DNA from: JALHST01 sp038316335
Lineage (GTDB): Bacteria; Bacteroidota; Bacteroidia; Flavobacteriales; Flavobacteriaceae
Direction: 5' to 3'
NCBI GenBank assembly: GCA_038316335.1
Contig: JBBQAM010000015.1
Location: 1 to 64,000 of the forward strand
Length of the DNA: 64,000 bases
A program made the position numbers and the translations under genes. The stretch's first letter is position 1, and each line of letters opens with the position of its first letter. The notes below the pieces were generated by a model. That model was not told the origin of the DNA and did not search any database. It saw nothing but the letters and a program-made list of their open reading frames with translations. This document shows, in pieces, positions 25,079 through 33,903 of the stretch.

Positions 25079-26074
25079 TTAGTTCAATTTTTTTGCGGCT
25101 TCGATCATGAGGGTTCTTGAAGCCATTATCCCCGATTCTTCCCCAATTTCTTCCCCTTCGTATTCTACGCCAATAAATCCTGCATATCCCGCATCTTTCA
25201 CGATTTGCAGCATTTTTACATAGTCTATGTCGGCTTCGTTTCCATTTGCGTCAAAATTATGTGTTTTGGCACTGACCGCTTTTGCATAAGGCATCATTTC
25301 ACGAACCCCCTTGTACATATCGTAGCGCTCTTCGCAGGCCGAACCATCTGCATTCGGTTTAATACAGAAATTTCCAAAATCGGGCAAGGTACCACAATTT
25401 GGCATGTTTACGGTTTGCATTACATCGGCCAATAAGGCCGCATTTGAAGACAGGCCACCATGGTTCTCCACGAGGATATTAATATGCTTCGTTTTGGCAT
25501 ATGTTGCAAGTTTGGTAAGGGCCTCCACCGAATTGGCCTTCCATGCTACTGGATCCTCGGTACCATAAAGATTGACACGAATGGCATGGCAGCCCATAGC
25601 GGTTGCCGCATCTACCCATTTGTAATGGTTTTCTATCGTTTTTTGACGTTCCATGGGATCCGACACAGCCATCCCTCCTTCTCCGTCAATCATAATCAAG
25701 ACGTTCTTCATGCCATATTTGGCTGCCTCGGTATTGCATTTATCAACAAACGCCGCCATGGCTTCCTTCGAATAATTGGCTTTCTTAAGTTCGGGGACAT
25801 AGAATTGATTGACATATTCCAAACCGGAAAAACCCCACTCCTTTGCTTTTTCAGCAAATGAATACGGATCCATTTTACCGTCGAACAGCATTTTATGCAT
25901 TGACCATTGTGCTAGGGATAGCTTAAAAAATGGTTCGGTAGCCTTTTGTGCAATTTCTGCAGTATTTGATCCATCTTTGGCCTTATTATCGCTTTCCTTA
26001 CAGGAAAAAATGATCAAGGACAAGACCATCAATGCTAAAGCGGATCTTCGTTTAAAAATCTTATCCAATTTCAT
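25079..26074 (-). CDS. Sugar phosphate isomerase/epimerase-like TIM-barrel lipoprotein
   Basis: 331 residues. Lipoprotein signal (ALMVLSLIIFSC, Cys at about 25) followed by a Lys/Asp/Ala linker and an AP-endonuclease-2-type TIM barrel. Metal ligands fall in LVENHGGLSS, GTLPDFGNF, AKTHNFDANG and IGVEYEGEE, as in hydroxypyruvate-isomerase-like enzymes. An extracytoplasmic enzyme of this fold cannot act on phosphorylated cytosolic sugars, so a free keto-sugar or keto-glycoside substrate is likely. First gene of a four-gene minus-strand operon, divergent from GMC copy 2. Confidence 0.87.
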   Translation of the reverse strand: MKLDKIFKRRSALALMVLSLIIFSCKESDNKAKDGSNTAEIAQKATEPFFKLSLAQWSMHKMLFDGKMDPYSFAEKAKEWGFSGLEYVNQFYVPELKKANYSKEAMAAFVDKCNTEAAKYGMKNVLIMIDGEGGMAVSDPMERQKTIENHYKWVDAATAMGCHAIRVNLYGTEDPVAWKANSVEALTKLATYAKTKHINILVENHGGLSSNAALLADVMQTVNMPNCGTLPDFGNFCIKPNADGSACEERYDMYKGVREMMPYAKAVSAKTHNFDANGNEADIDYVKMLQIVKDAGYAGFIGVEYEGEEIGEESGIMASRTLMIEAAKKLN

Positions 26075-26106
26075 GTGTAGAATGCGATATTTTGTGCTTG
26101 AATTTA

Positions 26107-26114
26107 TATGTTTG
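26107..26114 (+). promoter_or_regulatory. Candidate -7 box for GMC copy 2 operon
   Basis: TATGTTTG, an exact TAnnTTTG match, about 98 nt before the GMC ATG. A TTTG at 26091-26094 lies only 12 nt upstream, closer than the usual -33 spacing, so the assignment is weak. Confidence 0.35.
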
Positions 26115-26212
26115 CCACGTCATCAAATTGCGAGGCTTCTAAGAAGAATCGTGTTTAAATGTAGAAAATTAATTTTATATTTAATAAATTTAGAGAATAA
26201 ACAATTTCATAC

Positions 26213-27925
26213 ATGAACAAATTTTATTATAACGAAGAACAGGAATCGTATGATGCGATTGTTGTAGGTACGGGTATCAGCGGAGGTTGGGCCGCTAAAG
26301 AGTTATGCGAGAACGGACTTAAGACCCTGGTTCTTGAACGTGGCAGGATGGTCAAACATATTGAAGATTATGTGACTGCCAATAAAGATCCCTGGGACTT
26401 TCCCAATGGCGGCGAACCCACGAGGGCCGACATCGAAAAACAACCTAAACAGAATAGGACTGGTTACACTACAAACGCGGCAAGCGCCATGTGGTTTGTG
26501 AATGATTTGGAACATCCTTATAATGAAATCAAACGTTTTGATTGGATGCGGGGTTATCATGTAGGTGGACGTTCCTTACAATGGGGACGACAAAGTTATC
26601 GTTGGAGTGACATCGATTTTACGGCTAACCAACGCGAAGGCATCGCAGTAGATTGGCCTGTTCGTTATAAAGATATTGCCCCATGGTATGATAAGGTCGA
26701 AACGTATATCGGGGTAAGTGGCGAGGCGTTGAACCTGCCACAACTACCCGATAGTAACTTTCTGCCCATGATGGAATTGAATTGTGTAGAACAACACGTT
26801 CGTGAAAAGATAGCGGAGAATTTCGATGGACGGGTTATGACCGCTGGCCGGGCAGCCCATTTGACAGGTACCAAGGAATTTGACGGTCGAAGCCATTGCC
26901 AATATAGAAACCGATGTATTCGCGGCTGTCCTTTCGGGGCGTACTTTAGTAGTTTGTCTTCAACATTACCGGCTGCAGAGCGTACCGGAAATATGACGCT
27001 TCGACCTGATTCGATTGTTCATGAGGTAATCTATGACCCCAATACAAAAAGGGCTACCGGCGTTAAGGTAATTGATCGGGTAACGAAGGAAACCCACGAA
27101 TTCAAAGCAAAAGTGATTTTCCTATGCGCGTCTGCTATCGCCTCAACCTCAATATTGATGCAATCTAAATCAGATGCTTTCCCGAATGGAATGGGGAATG
27201 CTTCAGACCAATTGGGAAGAAACATCATGGACCATCAGTTAGGGGTTGGTGCTTCCGGAAAATTTGAAGGTTTCGAAGACAAATATTATAAAGGAAGAAA
27301 ACCCAATGGTATTTATGTCCCACGTTTTAGAAACTTGGGAGGTGCCTCTGACCGAAAAGACTATAAACGAGGCTTCGGATATCAAGGAAGTGCAAGCAGG
27401 GGCAACTGGGAAGAGGCCGTTGCTGAAATGTCTTACGGCAAAAACCTCAAGGATGCCATTTTAAAACCAGGCGGCTGGACCTTCGGCATGGGTGGTTTTG
27501 GAGAAGTGCTGCCCTATGAGGAGAATAGAATGACCTTGGATTATGATAAATTAGATAGTTGGGGTCTACCGACCGTTACCTTTGATGCCGAATTCAAGGA
27601 AAATGAATGGAACATGCGGAAGGACATGAAGGAATCTGCTGTCGAGATGTTAGAAAAAGCGGGGCTTAAAGATGTTCAATCCTTTGACAATCCTGGTGCC
27701 TTAGGTCTTGGAATACATGAAATGGGAACGGCCAGAATGGGCAGAGATCGCAAAACCTCGGTTCTAAATGGCAACAATCAACTACATGATGTTCCCAATG
27801 TTTATGTTACCGATGGGTCTTTTATGACTTCGGCCAATTGTGTAAACCCATCATTGACCTATATGGCATTTACGGCCCGCGCCGTCAATCATGCCGCCAA
27901 AGAACTAAAAAAAGGAAATATATAA
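26213..27925 (+). CDS. GMC-family FAD-dependent oxidoreductase (candidate glycoside 3-dehydrogenase large subunit), copy 2
   Basis: 570 residues, closely paralogous to the protein at 16225 over its whole length. FAD motif GTGISG near the N-terminus, Cys motif C229-x5-C235-x3-C239 (CQYRNRCIRGCPFG), and catalytic pair His502 (HEMGTARMG) and Asn545 (NCVNPSLT). It has no signal peptide; the next gene encodes a Tat-signal partner and overlaps its stop codon (TAATG), so the large subunit is probably exported by hitch-hiking on the small one. Electron acceptor is unknown; no cytochrome subunit is nearby. Confidence 0.9.
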   Translation: MNKFYYNEEQESYDAIVVGTGISGGWAAKELCENGLKTLVLERGRMVKHIEDYVTANKDPWDFPNGGEPTRADIEKQPKQNRTGYTTNAASAMWFVNDLEHPYNEIKRFDWMRGYHVGGRSLQWGRQSYRWSDIDFTANQREGIAVDWPVRYKDIAPWYDKVETYIGVSGEALNLPQLPDSNFLPMMELNCVEQHVREKIAENFDGRVMTAGRAAHLTGTKEFDGRSHCQYRNRCIRGCPFGAYFSSLSSTLPAAERTGNMTLRPDSIVHEVIYDPNTKRATGVKVIDRVTKETHEFKAKVIFLCASAIASTSILMQSKSDAFPNGMGNASDQLGRNIMDHQLGVGASGKFEGFEDKYYKGRKPNGIYVPRFRNLGGASDRKDYKRGFGYQGSASRGNWEEAVAEMSYGKNLKDAILKPGGWTFGMGGFGEVLPYEENRMTLDYDKLDSWGLPTVTFDAEFKENEWNMRKDMKESAVEMLEKAGLKDVQSFDNPGALGLGIHEMGTARMGRDRKTSVLNGNNQLHDVPNVYVTDGSFMTSANCVNPSLTYMAFTARAVNHAAKELKKGNI

Positions 27926-28572
27926 TGGATAGAAGAAACGCACTCAGAAATATGGGCCTATCATTAGGCTATGTAGTAGCCACGCCCACGTTGATCAGCC
28001 TAGTACAAAGCTGTAAAAATGAACCTGTAATCACATGGACACCCGATTTCTTCGCCTTAGAACAAGGTCAGGTACTTACCCATCTGGTTGATATCATTTT
28101 GCCTAAAAGCGATACCCCTTCTGCTTCGGAAGTGAATACCCATATGTTTATCGATAAGTTCGCGAATGAAGTGATGGAGAAAAAACAGCAGGATTTTATA
28201 AAAATGTCAATGGGCAAGTTTATTGATAAAGCCCTGAAGGATTCCGGAAAGAATAGTGCCGGGGATTTAAAGCCTGAAGATTTGGAACCCGTATTGTCAG
28301 AAGCCTTAAAGATTTCAAAGGAAGAGCAGGCAAAAAATTTCGAGATCATCAATTCCTATACCGATGCCTTGGATGGTGGAAATCCCCAAGAATTGGATGA
28401 CGTGGTTGCCCGGTTTGGTTTTGCGAATAACTTACGAGGGCTCGCCATATTGGGGTATAAGACTTCAGAGTATGTCGGTGAAAATGTCTTGGACTATCTA
28501 CCGGTACCTGGTGAATATATCGCATGTGAGGACGTGCAGGAATTAACAAAAGGCAAAGCATGGTCGCTCTAG
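27925..28572 (+). CDS. Gluconate 2-dehydrogenase subunit 3 family protein (small subunit, Tat signal)
   Basis: 215 residues. MDRRNALRNMGLSLGYVVATPTL is a twin-arginine-type signal, with a Cys at about 30 (LVQSCKNE) that could be lipidated. The mature part (FFALEQGQVLTHLVDIILPKSDTPSA, then an acidic helical region) matches the small subunit of FAD-dependent gluconate/glucose/glycoside dehydrogenases, which is needed for folding and export of the GMC subunit. Its ATG overlaps the stop of the GMC gene, giving tight translational coupling. A longer upstream frame exists but is inside the GMC gene. Confidence 0.9.
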   Translation: MDRRNALRNMGLSLGYVVATPTLISLVQSCKNEPVITWTPDFFALEQGQVLTHLVDIILPKSDTPSASEVNTHMFIDKFANEVMEKKQQDFIKMSMGKFIDKALKDSGKNSAGDLKPEDLEPVLSEALKISKEEQAKNFEIINSYTDALDGGNPQELDDVVARFGFANNLRGLAILGYKTSEYVGENVLDYLPVPGEYIACEDVQELTKGKAWSL

Positions 28573-28582
28573 TTGGCTCTCT

Positions 28583-29500
28583 ATGAAAAGAAGAAGCTTT
28601 ATTCAAAAAACAGCTCTTTCAAGTGGCGTAATTTCACTTGGAGGGGCTTTTGGCTTTGCCAAAGACGCATTTGAAAAAAATGATCCATACCATTTTAACT
28701 TAAAATATGCCCCACATTTTGGCATGTTTGAAAACTTGGCAGGAAAAGATCTCATCGACCAACTTAATTTTATGGCTGATCAAGGATTTACTGCATTCGA
28801 AGATAATGGTATGATGGGGCGGGACACTGCCATGCAGTCTAAAATCGGTGATACCCTGGCCCGTCGCAATATGACCATGGGCGTTTTTGTGGTTGATAAA
28901 GGGGGCAACTTGGAGAATACACTTGCTTCCGGAAAGCCCGAAAATGTAGCCATTTATTTAGAGGGTTGCAGAAAAGCAGTCGATGTCGCCAAACGCGTCA
29001 ATGCCAAATGGATGACCGTTGTTCCTGGAAGTTTCGAAAGAAACCTTCCTATTGGGATTCAGAATGCCAACGTTATTGAAGCATTACGAAGAGGTGCCGA
29101 GATTTTGGAACCCCACGGATTGGTCATGGTTCTCGAACCCCTTTCAGATTCCCCAGATCTTCAATTAAGAACCTCTGAACAGACCTATTTAATATGCAAA
29201 GGCGTAAACAGTCCTTCCTGTAAAATCCTATACGACATTTACCACATGCAGAAAAACGAAGGCCATCTGATCCATAATATGGATCTTACATGGGATGAAA
29301 TCGCTTACGTACAGATAGGTGACAACCCAGGCCGAAAGGAGCCAACAACAGGCGAAATCAACTATAAAAATGTTTTTAAGTCGATTTACGAAAAAGGCTA
29401 CCAAGGGGTTTTGGGTATGGAACACGGGAATTCGAAACCCGGAAAGGAGGGTGAACTTGCGGTCATCGCAGCCTATAAGAAAGAAGATTCTTTTTTATAG
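28583..29500 (+). CDS. Hydroxypyruvate isomerase-like TIM-barrel protein with Tat signal
   Basis: 305 residues. MKRRSFIQKTALSSGVISLGGAF is a twin-arginine signal (RRSFIQK). The TIM barrel has ligand segments VMVLEPLSD, KILYDIYHMQ, YVQIGDNPGRKEPTTGEINY and LGMEHGNS, closely following the Hyi family pattern. Export by Tat implies folding with its metal in the cytosol. It starts 10 bp after the small-subunit gene, so it is the third gene of the GMC copy 2 operon and probably acts on the keto-product outside the cytoplasm; that role is inferred. Confidence 0.87.
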   Translation: MKRRSFIQKTALSSGVISLGGAFGFAKDAFEKNDPYHFNLKYAPHFGMFENLAGKDLIDQLNFMADQGFTAFEDNGMMGRDTAMQSKIGDTLARRNMTMGVFVVDKGGNLENTLASGKPENVAIYLEGCRKAVDVAKRVNAKWMTVVPGSFERNLPIGIQNANVIEALRRGAEILEPHGLVMVLEPLSDSPDLQLRTSEQTYLICKGVNSPSCKILYDIYHMQKNEGHLIHNMDLTWDEIAYVQIGDNPGRKEPTTGEINYKNVFKSIYEKGYQGVLGMEHGNSKPGKEGELAVIAAYKKEDSFL

Positions 29501-29546
29501 TTTGAAACTCATTTTTGTACGAGCAAAACCTTTTTTCAAGCAGTAA

Positions 29547-29569
29547 GCACGGCTGCAAGCCGTGCATTT
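29547..29569 (+). terminator. Hairpin after the GMC copy 2 operon
   Basis: GCACGGCT (29547-29554) and AGCCGTGC (29558-29565) form a perfect 8-bp stem with loop GCA, then ATTTT. It lies 46 bp after the operon's last stop codon; the T tract is short. Confidence 0.65.
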
Positions 29570-29647
29570 TAACGAATATTTGGAGATTTTCGATATACTA
29601 CACTGCATGCAAGTAAGATATCGGCTACAATAGGCGTTCTTAAGTCT

Positions 29648-29875
29648 ATGCGTCCATATCTCTACGTACTGATTGTTTATATCCTATTATTATTGATTTC
29701 AAAAACTTGGTACTTTTTTTACAAGAGAAAAAAAGACCTTGAAAAGAGGTCAACGGCAGTGGCCTGGTATTCTATTCGCTATTTCTTTACTGAAAAGCAT
29801 CAATCTTGGCGAAGGGTTGCCCATTCATCTTGGGGAATCGCAGCGGATTATTTTCCAATACTTCGAAGATTCTAA
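29648..29875 (+). CDS. Small membrane protein of unknown function
   Basis: 75 residues. One membrane segment (about 5-22, YVLIVYILLLLISKTWYFF) followed by a strongly basic cytosolic tail (KRKKDLEKRS and RYFFTEKHQSWRRVAH). ATG start, but no close promoter or ribosome site could be assigned. No family recognised. The positive-inside tail and consistent composition favour a real protein, though chance cannot be excluded. Confidence 0.45.
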   Translation: MRPYLYVLIVYILLLLISKTWYFFYKRKKDLEKRSTAVAWYSIRYFFTEKHQSWRRVAHSSWGIAADYFPILRRF

Positions 29876-30261
29876 TTTTTCGATTCACTAAATCCTTCCT
29901 TATTCAACACAGGAATTATTTCTGATTATTTATTTGGATTTATTTTTAAATAATTTAAAATTAACGTAATCTTTTTATGACTTTAGAACGTAAATAAAGT
30001 ATTCATCCTCTTTTTGAACATGGACAATTACATTATAATTCTACTTATCTATGTCGCGGCTATGATTTTTTCAAGCGCATTAAGGCCTTATTTTCGCAAA
30101 TAGGCAGTTATTTTGTCCTTCATATCCCCTTTCTACTAATTTAAGCTGGCTGTTATTATGCGCTTTTGCAAAGTGTCAAGTCATTGTCGAAGTTTTCAAG
30201 CTAGTGCAGCATTTGTTTCATAGAACCCACACTATTAATCTCAGCCACGTTGGTTCTTCCT
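29876..30261. other. AT-rich intergenic region
   Basis: No conserved gene. 29920-30000 is very AT-rich. It contains only the 27-codon hydrophobic ORF at 30020-30103. Nothing else was recognised. Confidence 0.4.
30020..30103 (+). CDS. Possible 27-residue hydrophobic peptide
   Basis: MDNYIIILLIYVAAMIFSSA followed by LRPYFRK: a single membrane-spanning segment with a basic end. It resembles the N-terminal segment of the 75-residue protein at 29648 in hydrophobicity and in an R-P-Y element. Very short peptides of this kind can be regulators or type I toxins, but there is no direct evidence; translation is unproven. Confidence 0.25.
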   Translation: MDNYIIILLIYVAAMIFSSALRPYFRK

Positions 30262-30293
30262 GAAAAAACAAACCCCGGCCATTGACCAGGGTT
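30262..30293 (-). terminator. Intrinsic terminator of nrdA
   Basis: On the minus strand AACCCTGG and CCGGGGTT pair (one mismatch) around a 7-nt loop, followed by TTTGTTTTTT. It lies 26 bp past the nrdA stop codon. Confidence 0.85.
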
Positions 30294-30318
30294 CTTTGGT
30301 AATAAACACTACTTAAAC

Positions 30319-32802
30319 TTAAGACCCGCACATCAAACAGTCATCATCTGCCTGACCTTCCTTGGCCCTTTCGATCATGGCCTTCATTTCGGCTGGCGTC
30401 ATGGGTTGAACGTCGATTTCTTGAATCTCGGTGGTTGGCCTTACTTCCATGGTTTTCGCCAATACCGGATCCGGTAAGGTTGCAGCAGCCATTTCGGCCT
30501 CTGCTGCCACGCTAATAGGGACCTCTTTTTTCTTGGTATTGTCAAGGGTAAACTTAATGGCATCTACGGCAGCTTTGGTGCGCAGATAATACATTCCCGT
30601 TTTAAGACCGCTCTTCCACGCATAAAAGTGCATCGAAGTCAACTTGGCATAGTTCGCGTTTTCCATGAACAGGTTCAATGATTGGCTCTGATCAATAAAA
30701 TAACCCCGCTGCCTGCTCATATCGATGATGTCTTTCATACTAAGTTCCCAGACCGTTTTATAGAGCTCCCTGATATCCTGGGGAATGGTTTCAATATGTT
30801 GAATAGAGCCATTCGCACGCATCAATTCCTGCTTCATATTTTCATTCCAGAGCCCCAAGTTGACCAAATCCTCCAACAAATGCTTGTTCACTACTATAAA
30901 TTCGCCCGAAAGCACCCTACGGGTGTATATATTAGAGGTATATGGCTCAAAACATTCATTGTTACCCAATATCTGTGAAGTAGAAGCCGTAGGCATGGGT
31001 GCTACCAAAAGGGAGTTTCTAACGCCGTTTTTCATAACATCCTTACGTAATTTATCCCAATCCCATCGTCCTGAGAGTTCCTCATCGTTGATTCCCCAAA
31101 GATTGTGTTGAAATTCACCATTTGAAATAGGAGATCCCTTGTAGGTCGAATACGGCCCTTCTTCCTTGGCAGCTTCCATTGAGGCAGTGACAGCAGCGTA
31201 ATACAAGGTCTCAAAAATCTCCTGATTCAGCTTTTTAGCTTCATCGCTCGTAAAAGGTAATCGCAACAAGATAAAAGCATCGGCCAGCCCTTGTACTCCA
31301 AGGCCTATGGGCCTATGCCTCATATTTGAGTTTTCGGCTTCTTTGACAGGATAATAATTTCTATCGATTACACGATTTAAATTCTTGGTGACCCGTTTGG
31401 TGACCTTAAAGAGTTCCTTATGGTCGAATTCGCCATTTTTAATAAACATGGGCAAGGCAATAGAGGCCAAATTGCACACCGCTACTTCATCTGAAGAAGT
31501 ATACTCCATTATCTCGGTACACAGGTTTGAAGATCGAATGGTCCCAAGGTTCTTTTGATTGCTCTTTCGATTGGCAGCGTCTTTGTATAACATATACGGG
31601 GTTCCGGTCTCGATTTGCGATTCCAAGATCTTTTCCCAAAGCTCCCTAGCCTTAACGGTCTTTCTCCCTTTTTCCTTGGCCTCATACCCAAGGTACAGTT
31701 CCTCGAATGCTTCTCCGTGATTGGTGAAGAGTCCAGGGCATTCATTGGGACACATCAGGGTCCATTCCTCATTGGCCTCTACCCGTTTCATAAACAGGTC
31801 TGGGATCCACATTGCATAGAACAAATCCCGTGCCCTCATTTCTTCTTTCCCGTGATTTTTTTTCAAATCTAGGAATTCATAAATGTCTGCATGCCAAGGT
31901 TCTATATAAATGGCAAAGCTTCCTTTTCTTTTTCCGCCTCCTTGGTCTACATAGCGGGCGGTATCATTGAAAACCTGCAGCATGGGGACTATGCCGTTGG
32001 AAGTGCCATTCGTGCCGGCGATATAGGATCCAGTCGCCCTAATATTATGAATAGAGAGACCGATACCGCCTGCAGATTGTGAGATTTTCGCAGTCTGCTT
32101 GAGCGTGTCATAGATGCCATCTATACTATCATCTTTCATTGCCAAAAGAAAGCAGGAAGACATCTGTGGTTTGGGGGTACCTGAATTAAAAAGTGTAGGT
32201 GTTGCATGGGTGAAATATTTTTTTGACATCAGCTCATAGGTCTCAATGGCCGAATCTATATCATTCAAATGTATCCCGACGGCCACACGCATCAACATAT
32301 GCTGGGGCCGTTCGACGATATTTCCGTTTAGTTTTAGCAAATAAGAGCGTTCCAATGTTTTAAAACCGAAATAATCGTAGCCAAAATCACGGTTGTAAAT
32401 GATGGTCGAATCAAGGGTTTCGGCATTATCTGCGATTACCTTGTAAACCTCATCGGACAACAACGGGGCCTTCTTATTCGTTCTAGGGTTAACATACTCA
32501 TAAAGATCCTTCATCGTCTCGGAAAAGGACTTCTTCGTATTCTTATGCAAATTCGATACAGAGATGCGCGCAGCTAATTTTGCATAGTCAGGATGTGCGG
32601 TAGTCATTGTGGCGGATATCTCAGCGGCCAAATTATCGAGTTCCGAGGTGGTAACCCCATCATACAAGCCCTCGATTACGCGCATGGTCACCTTTAATGG
32701 ATCGACAAGTCCATTAAGGCCGTAGCACAATTTACGAACCCTGGCAGTAATTTTGTCGAACATTATGAGTTCTTTTCTACCATCTCTTTTTATTACATAC
32801 AT
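30319..32802 (-). CDS. nrdA: Class Ia ribonucleoside-diphosphate reductase, alpha subunit
   Basis: 827 residues. Reduces ribonucleoside diphosphates to deoxynucleotides. The N-terminal ATP-cone (MYVIKRDGRKELIMFDKITA, about 1-95) gives dATP/ATP activity control. Redox and radical cysteines occur in MSSCFLLAM, SSNLCTEIMEY (catalytic Cys and Glu) and EVAVCNLASIAL; PMPTASTSQILGNNE is the substrate loop; the C-terminus carries the CxxC shuttle pair as DDCLMCGS. A Pro/Ala/Glu-rich linker precedes the tail. Second gene after nrdB, 114 bp downstream, closed by a terminator. Confidence 0.97.
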   Translation of the reverse strand: MYVIKRDGRKELIMFDKITARVRKLCYGLNGLVDPLKVTMRVIEGLYDGVTTSELDNLAAEISATMTTAHPDYAKLAARISVSNLHKNTKKSFSETMKDLYEYVNPRTNKKAPLLSDEVYKVIADNAETLDSTIIYNRDFGYDYFGFKTLERSYLLKLNGNIVERPQHMLMRVAVGIHLNDIDSAIETYELMSKKYFTHATPTLFNSGTPKPQMSSCFLLAMKDDSIDGIYDTLKQTAKISQSAGGIGLSIHNIRATGSYIAGTNGTSNGIVPMLQVFNDTARYVDQGGGKRKGSFAIYIEPWHADIYEFLDLKKNHGKEEMRARDLFYAMWIPDLFMKRVEANEEWTLMCPNECPGLFTNHGEAFEELYLGYEAKEKGRKTVKARELWEKILESQIETGTPYMLYKDAANRKSNQKNLGTIRSSNLCTEIMEYTSSDEVAVCNLASIALPMFIKNGEFDHKELFKVTKRVTKNLNRVIDRNYYPVKEAENSNMRHRPIGLGVQGLADAFILLRLPFTSDEAKKLNQEIFETLYYAAVTASMEAAKEEGPYSTYKGSPISNGEFQHNLWGINDEELSGRWDWDKLRKDVMKNGVRNSLLVAPMPTASTSQILGNNECFEPYTSNIYTRRVLSGEFIVVNKHLLEDLVNLGLWNENMKQELMRANGSIQHIETIPQDIRELYKTVWELSMKDIIDMSRQRGYFIDQSQSLNLFMENANYAKLTSMHFYAWKSGLKTGMYYLRTKAAVDAIKFTLDNTKKKEVPISVAAEAEMAAATLPDPVLAKTMEVRPTTEIQEIDVQPMTPAEMKAMIERAKEGQADDDCLMCGS

Positions 32803-32916
32803 ATTGCTACAATTATTTTAGTGAAACCTTGGTTGGGGCCAGAGCACGTTCGCGACCTGGCGTTATTTATTTTAGGCAATGATCCCCTGGAAAATAAGGG
32901 GTATTCGGGATTTTAT

Positions 32917-33903
32917 CTAGAAATCGGCGTCAAAACTGATTTTTTGCGCGTCTTCGTCCTTTTCCTTGTTGAGTACTCCTGCTTTTTGATATTCGGACAC
33001 GCGTTTTTCAAAGAAATTAGTTTTCCCCTGAAGGGAAATCATGTCCATAAAATCGAAAGGATTCGTCGCATTATACACTCGGTCGCATTCAAGTTCGACT
33101 AATAATCGGTCGGTAACGAATTCTAGGTATTGTGTCATCAGTTTAGAATTCATTCCGATTAGACTCGCCGGCAACGATTCGGTAATGAACTCCCGTTCAA
33201 TATCCAAGGCATTGGTCAAAATTTCAGTAATACGTGCTTTGGGCACTTTATTGAAAAGATGTTTATTATGAAGATGTACGGCATAGTCACAATGCATGCC
33301 CTCATCCCTTGAAATCAGCTCGTTCGAAAAGGTAAGCCCCGGCATCAAGCCTCTTTTCTTAAGCCAAAATATAGAGCAAAAAGCACCGGAAAAGAAAATA
33401 CCCTCAACGGCGGCAAAGGCTATCAATCGCTCGGCAAAACTTGGGGATTCGATCCAGTTTAAGGCCCAATCAGCCTTTTTCTTGATGGCAGGAAAGTTCT
33501 CTAAGGCTTTAAATAGAATTCCTTTTTCCTTTTCATCCTTGACATACGTGTCTATCAGTAATGAATACGTTTCCGAGTGGATGTTCTCCATCATAATCTG
33601 AAAACCGTAGAAAAATTTTGCTTCGGCATATTGCACTTCACTTACAAAATTCTCGGCCAAATTCTCGTTCACAATACCGTCGGAAGCAGCAAAAAACGCC
33701 AATATGTGCTTTATGAAATAACGCTCGTCATCATTGAGTTTGTTATTCCAATCATTGAGGTCTTCATGTAAATCGATTTCCTCCGCTGTCCAAAAACATG
33801 CCTCGCACTTTTTGTACCATTCCCAAAGATCATGATGCTTGATGGGAAAAATCACAAAGCGGTCATCATTTGCTTCCAGGATAGGCTCTAAGGCTGCGGA
33901 CAT
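32917..33903 (-). CDS. nrdB: Class Ia ribonucleoside-diphosphate reductase, beta subunit
   Basis: 328 residues. Houses the diiron-tyrosyl radical. Ligands Asp44 (EEIDLHEDL), Glu106 and His109 (MMENIHSETY) with the radical tyrosine at 113, and the second-helix ligands in AVEGIFFSGAF and SRDEGMHCDYAVH are all present. The conserved C-terminal tail ISFDADF docks to NrdA. Because the radical tyrosine is kept, it is a canonical class Ia protein. nrdB precedes nrdA, the reverse of E. coli. Confidence 0.97.
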   Translation of the reverse strand: MSAALEPILEANDDRFVIFPIKHHDLWEWYKKCEACFWTAEEIDLHEDLNDWNNKLNDDERYFIKHILAFFAASDGIVNENLAENFVSEVQYAEAKFFYGFQIMMENIHSETYSLLIDTYVKDEKEKGILFKALENFPAIKKKADWALNWIESPSFAERLIAFAAVEGIFFSGAFCSIFWLKKRGLMPGLTFSNELISRDEGMHCDYAVHLHNKHLFNKVPKARITEILTNALDIEREFITESLPASLIGMNSKLMTQYLEFVTDRLLVELECDRVYNATNPFDFMDMISLQGKTNFFEKRVSEYQKAGVLNKEKDEDAQKISFDADF

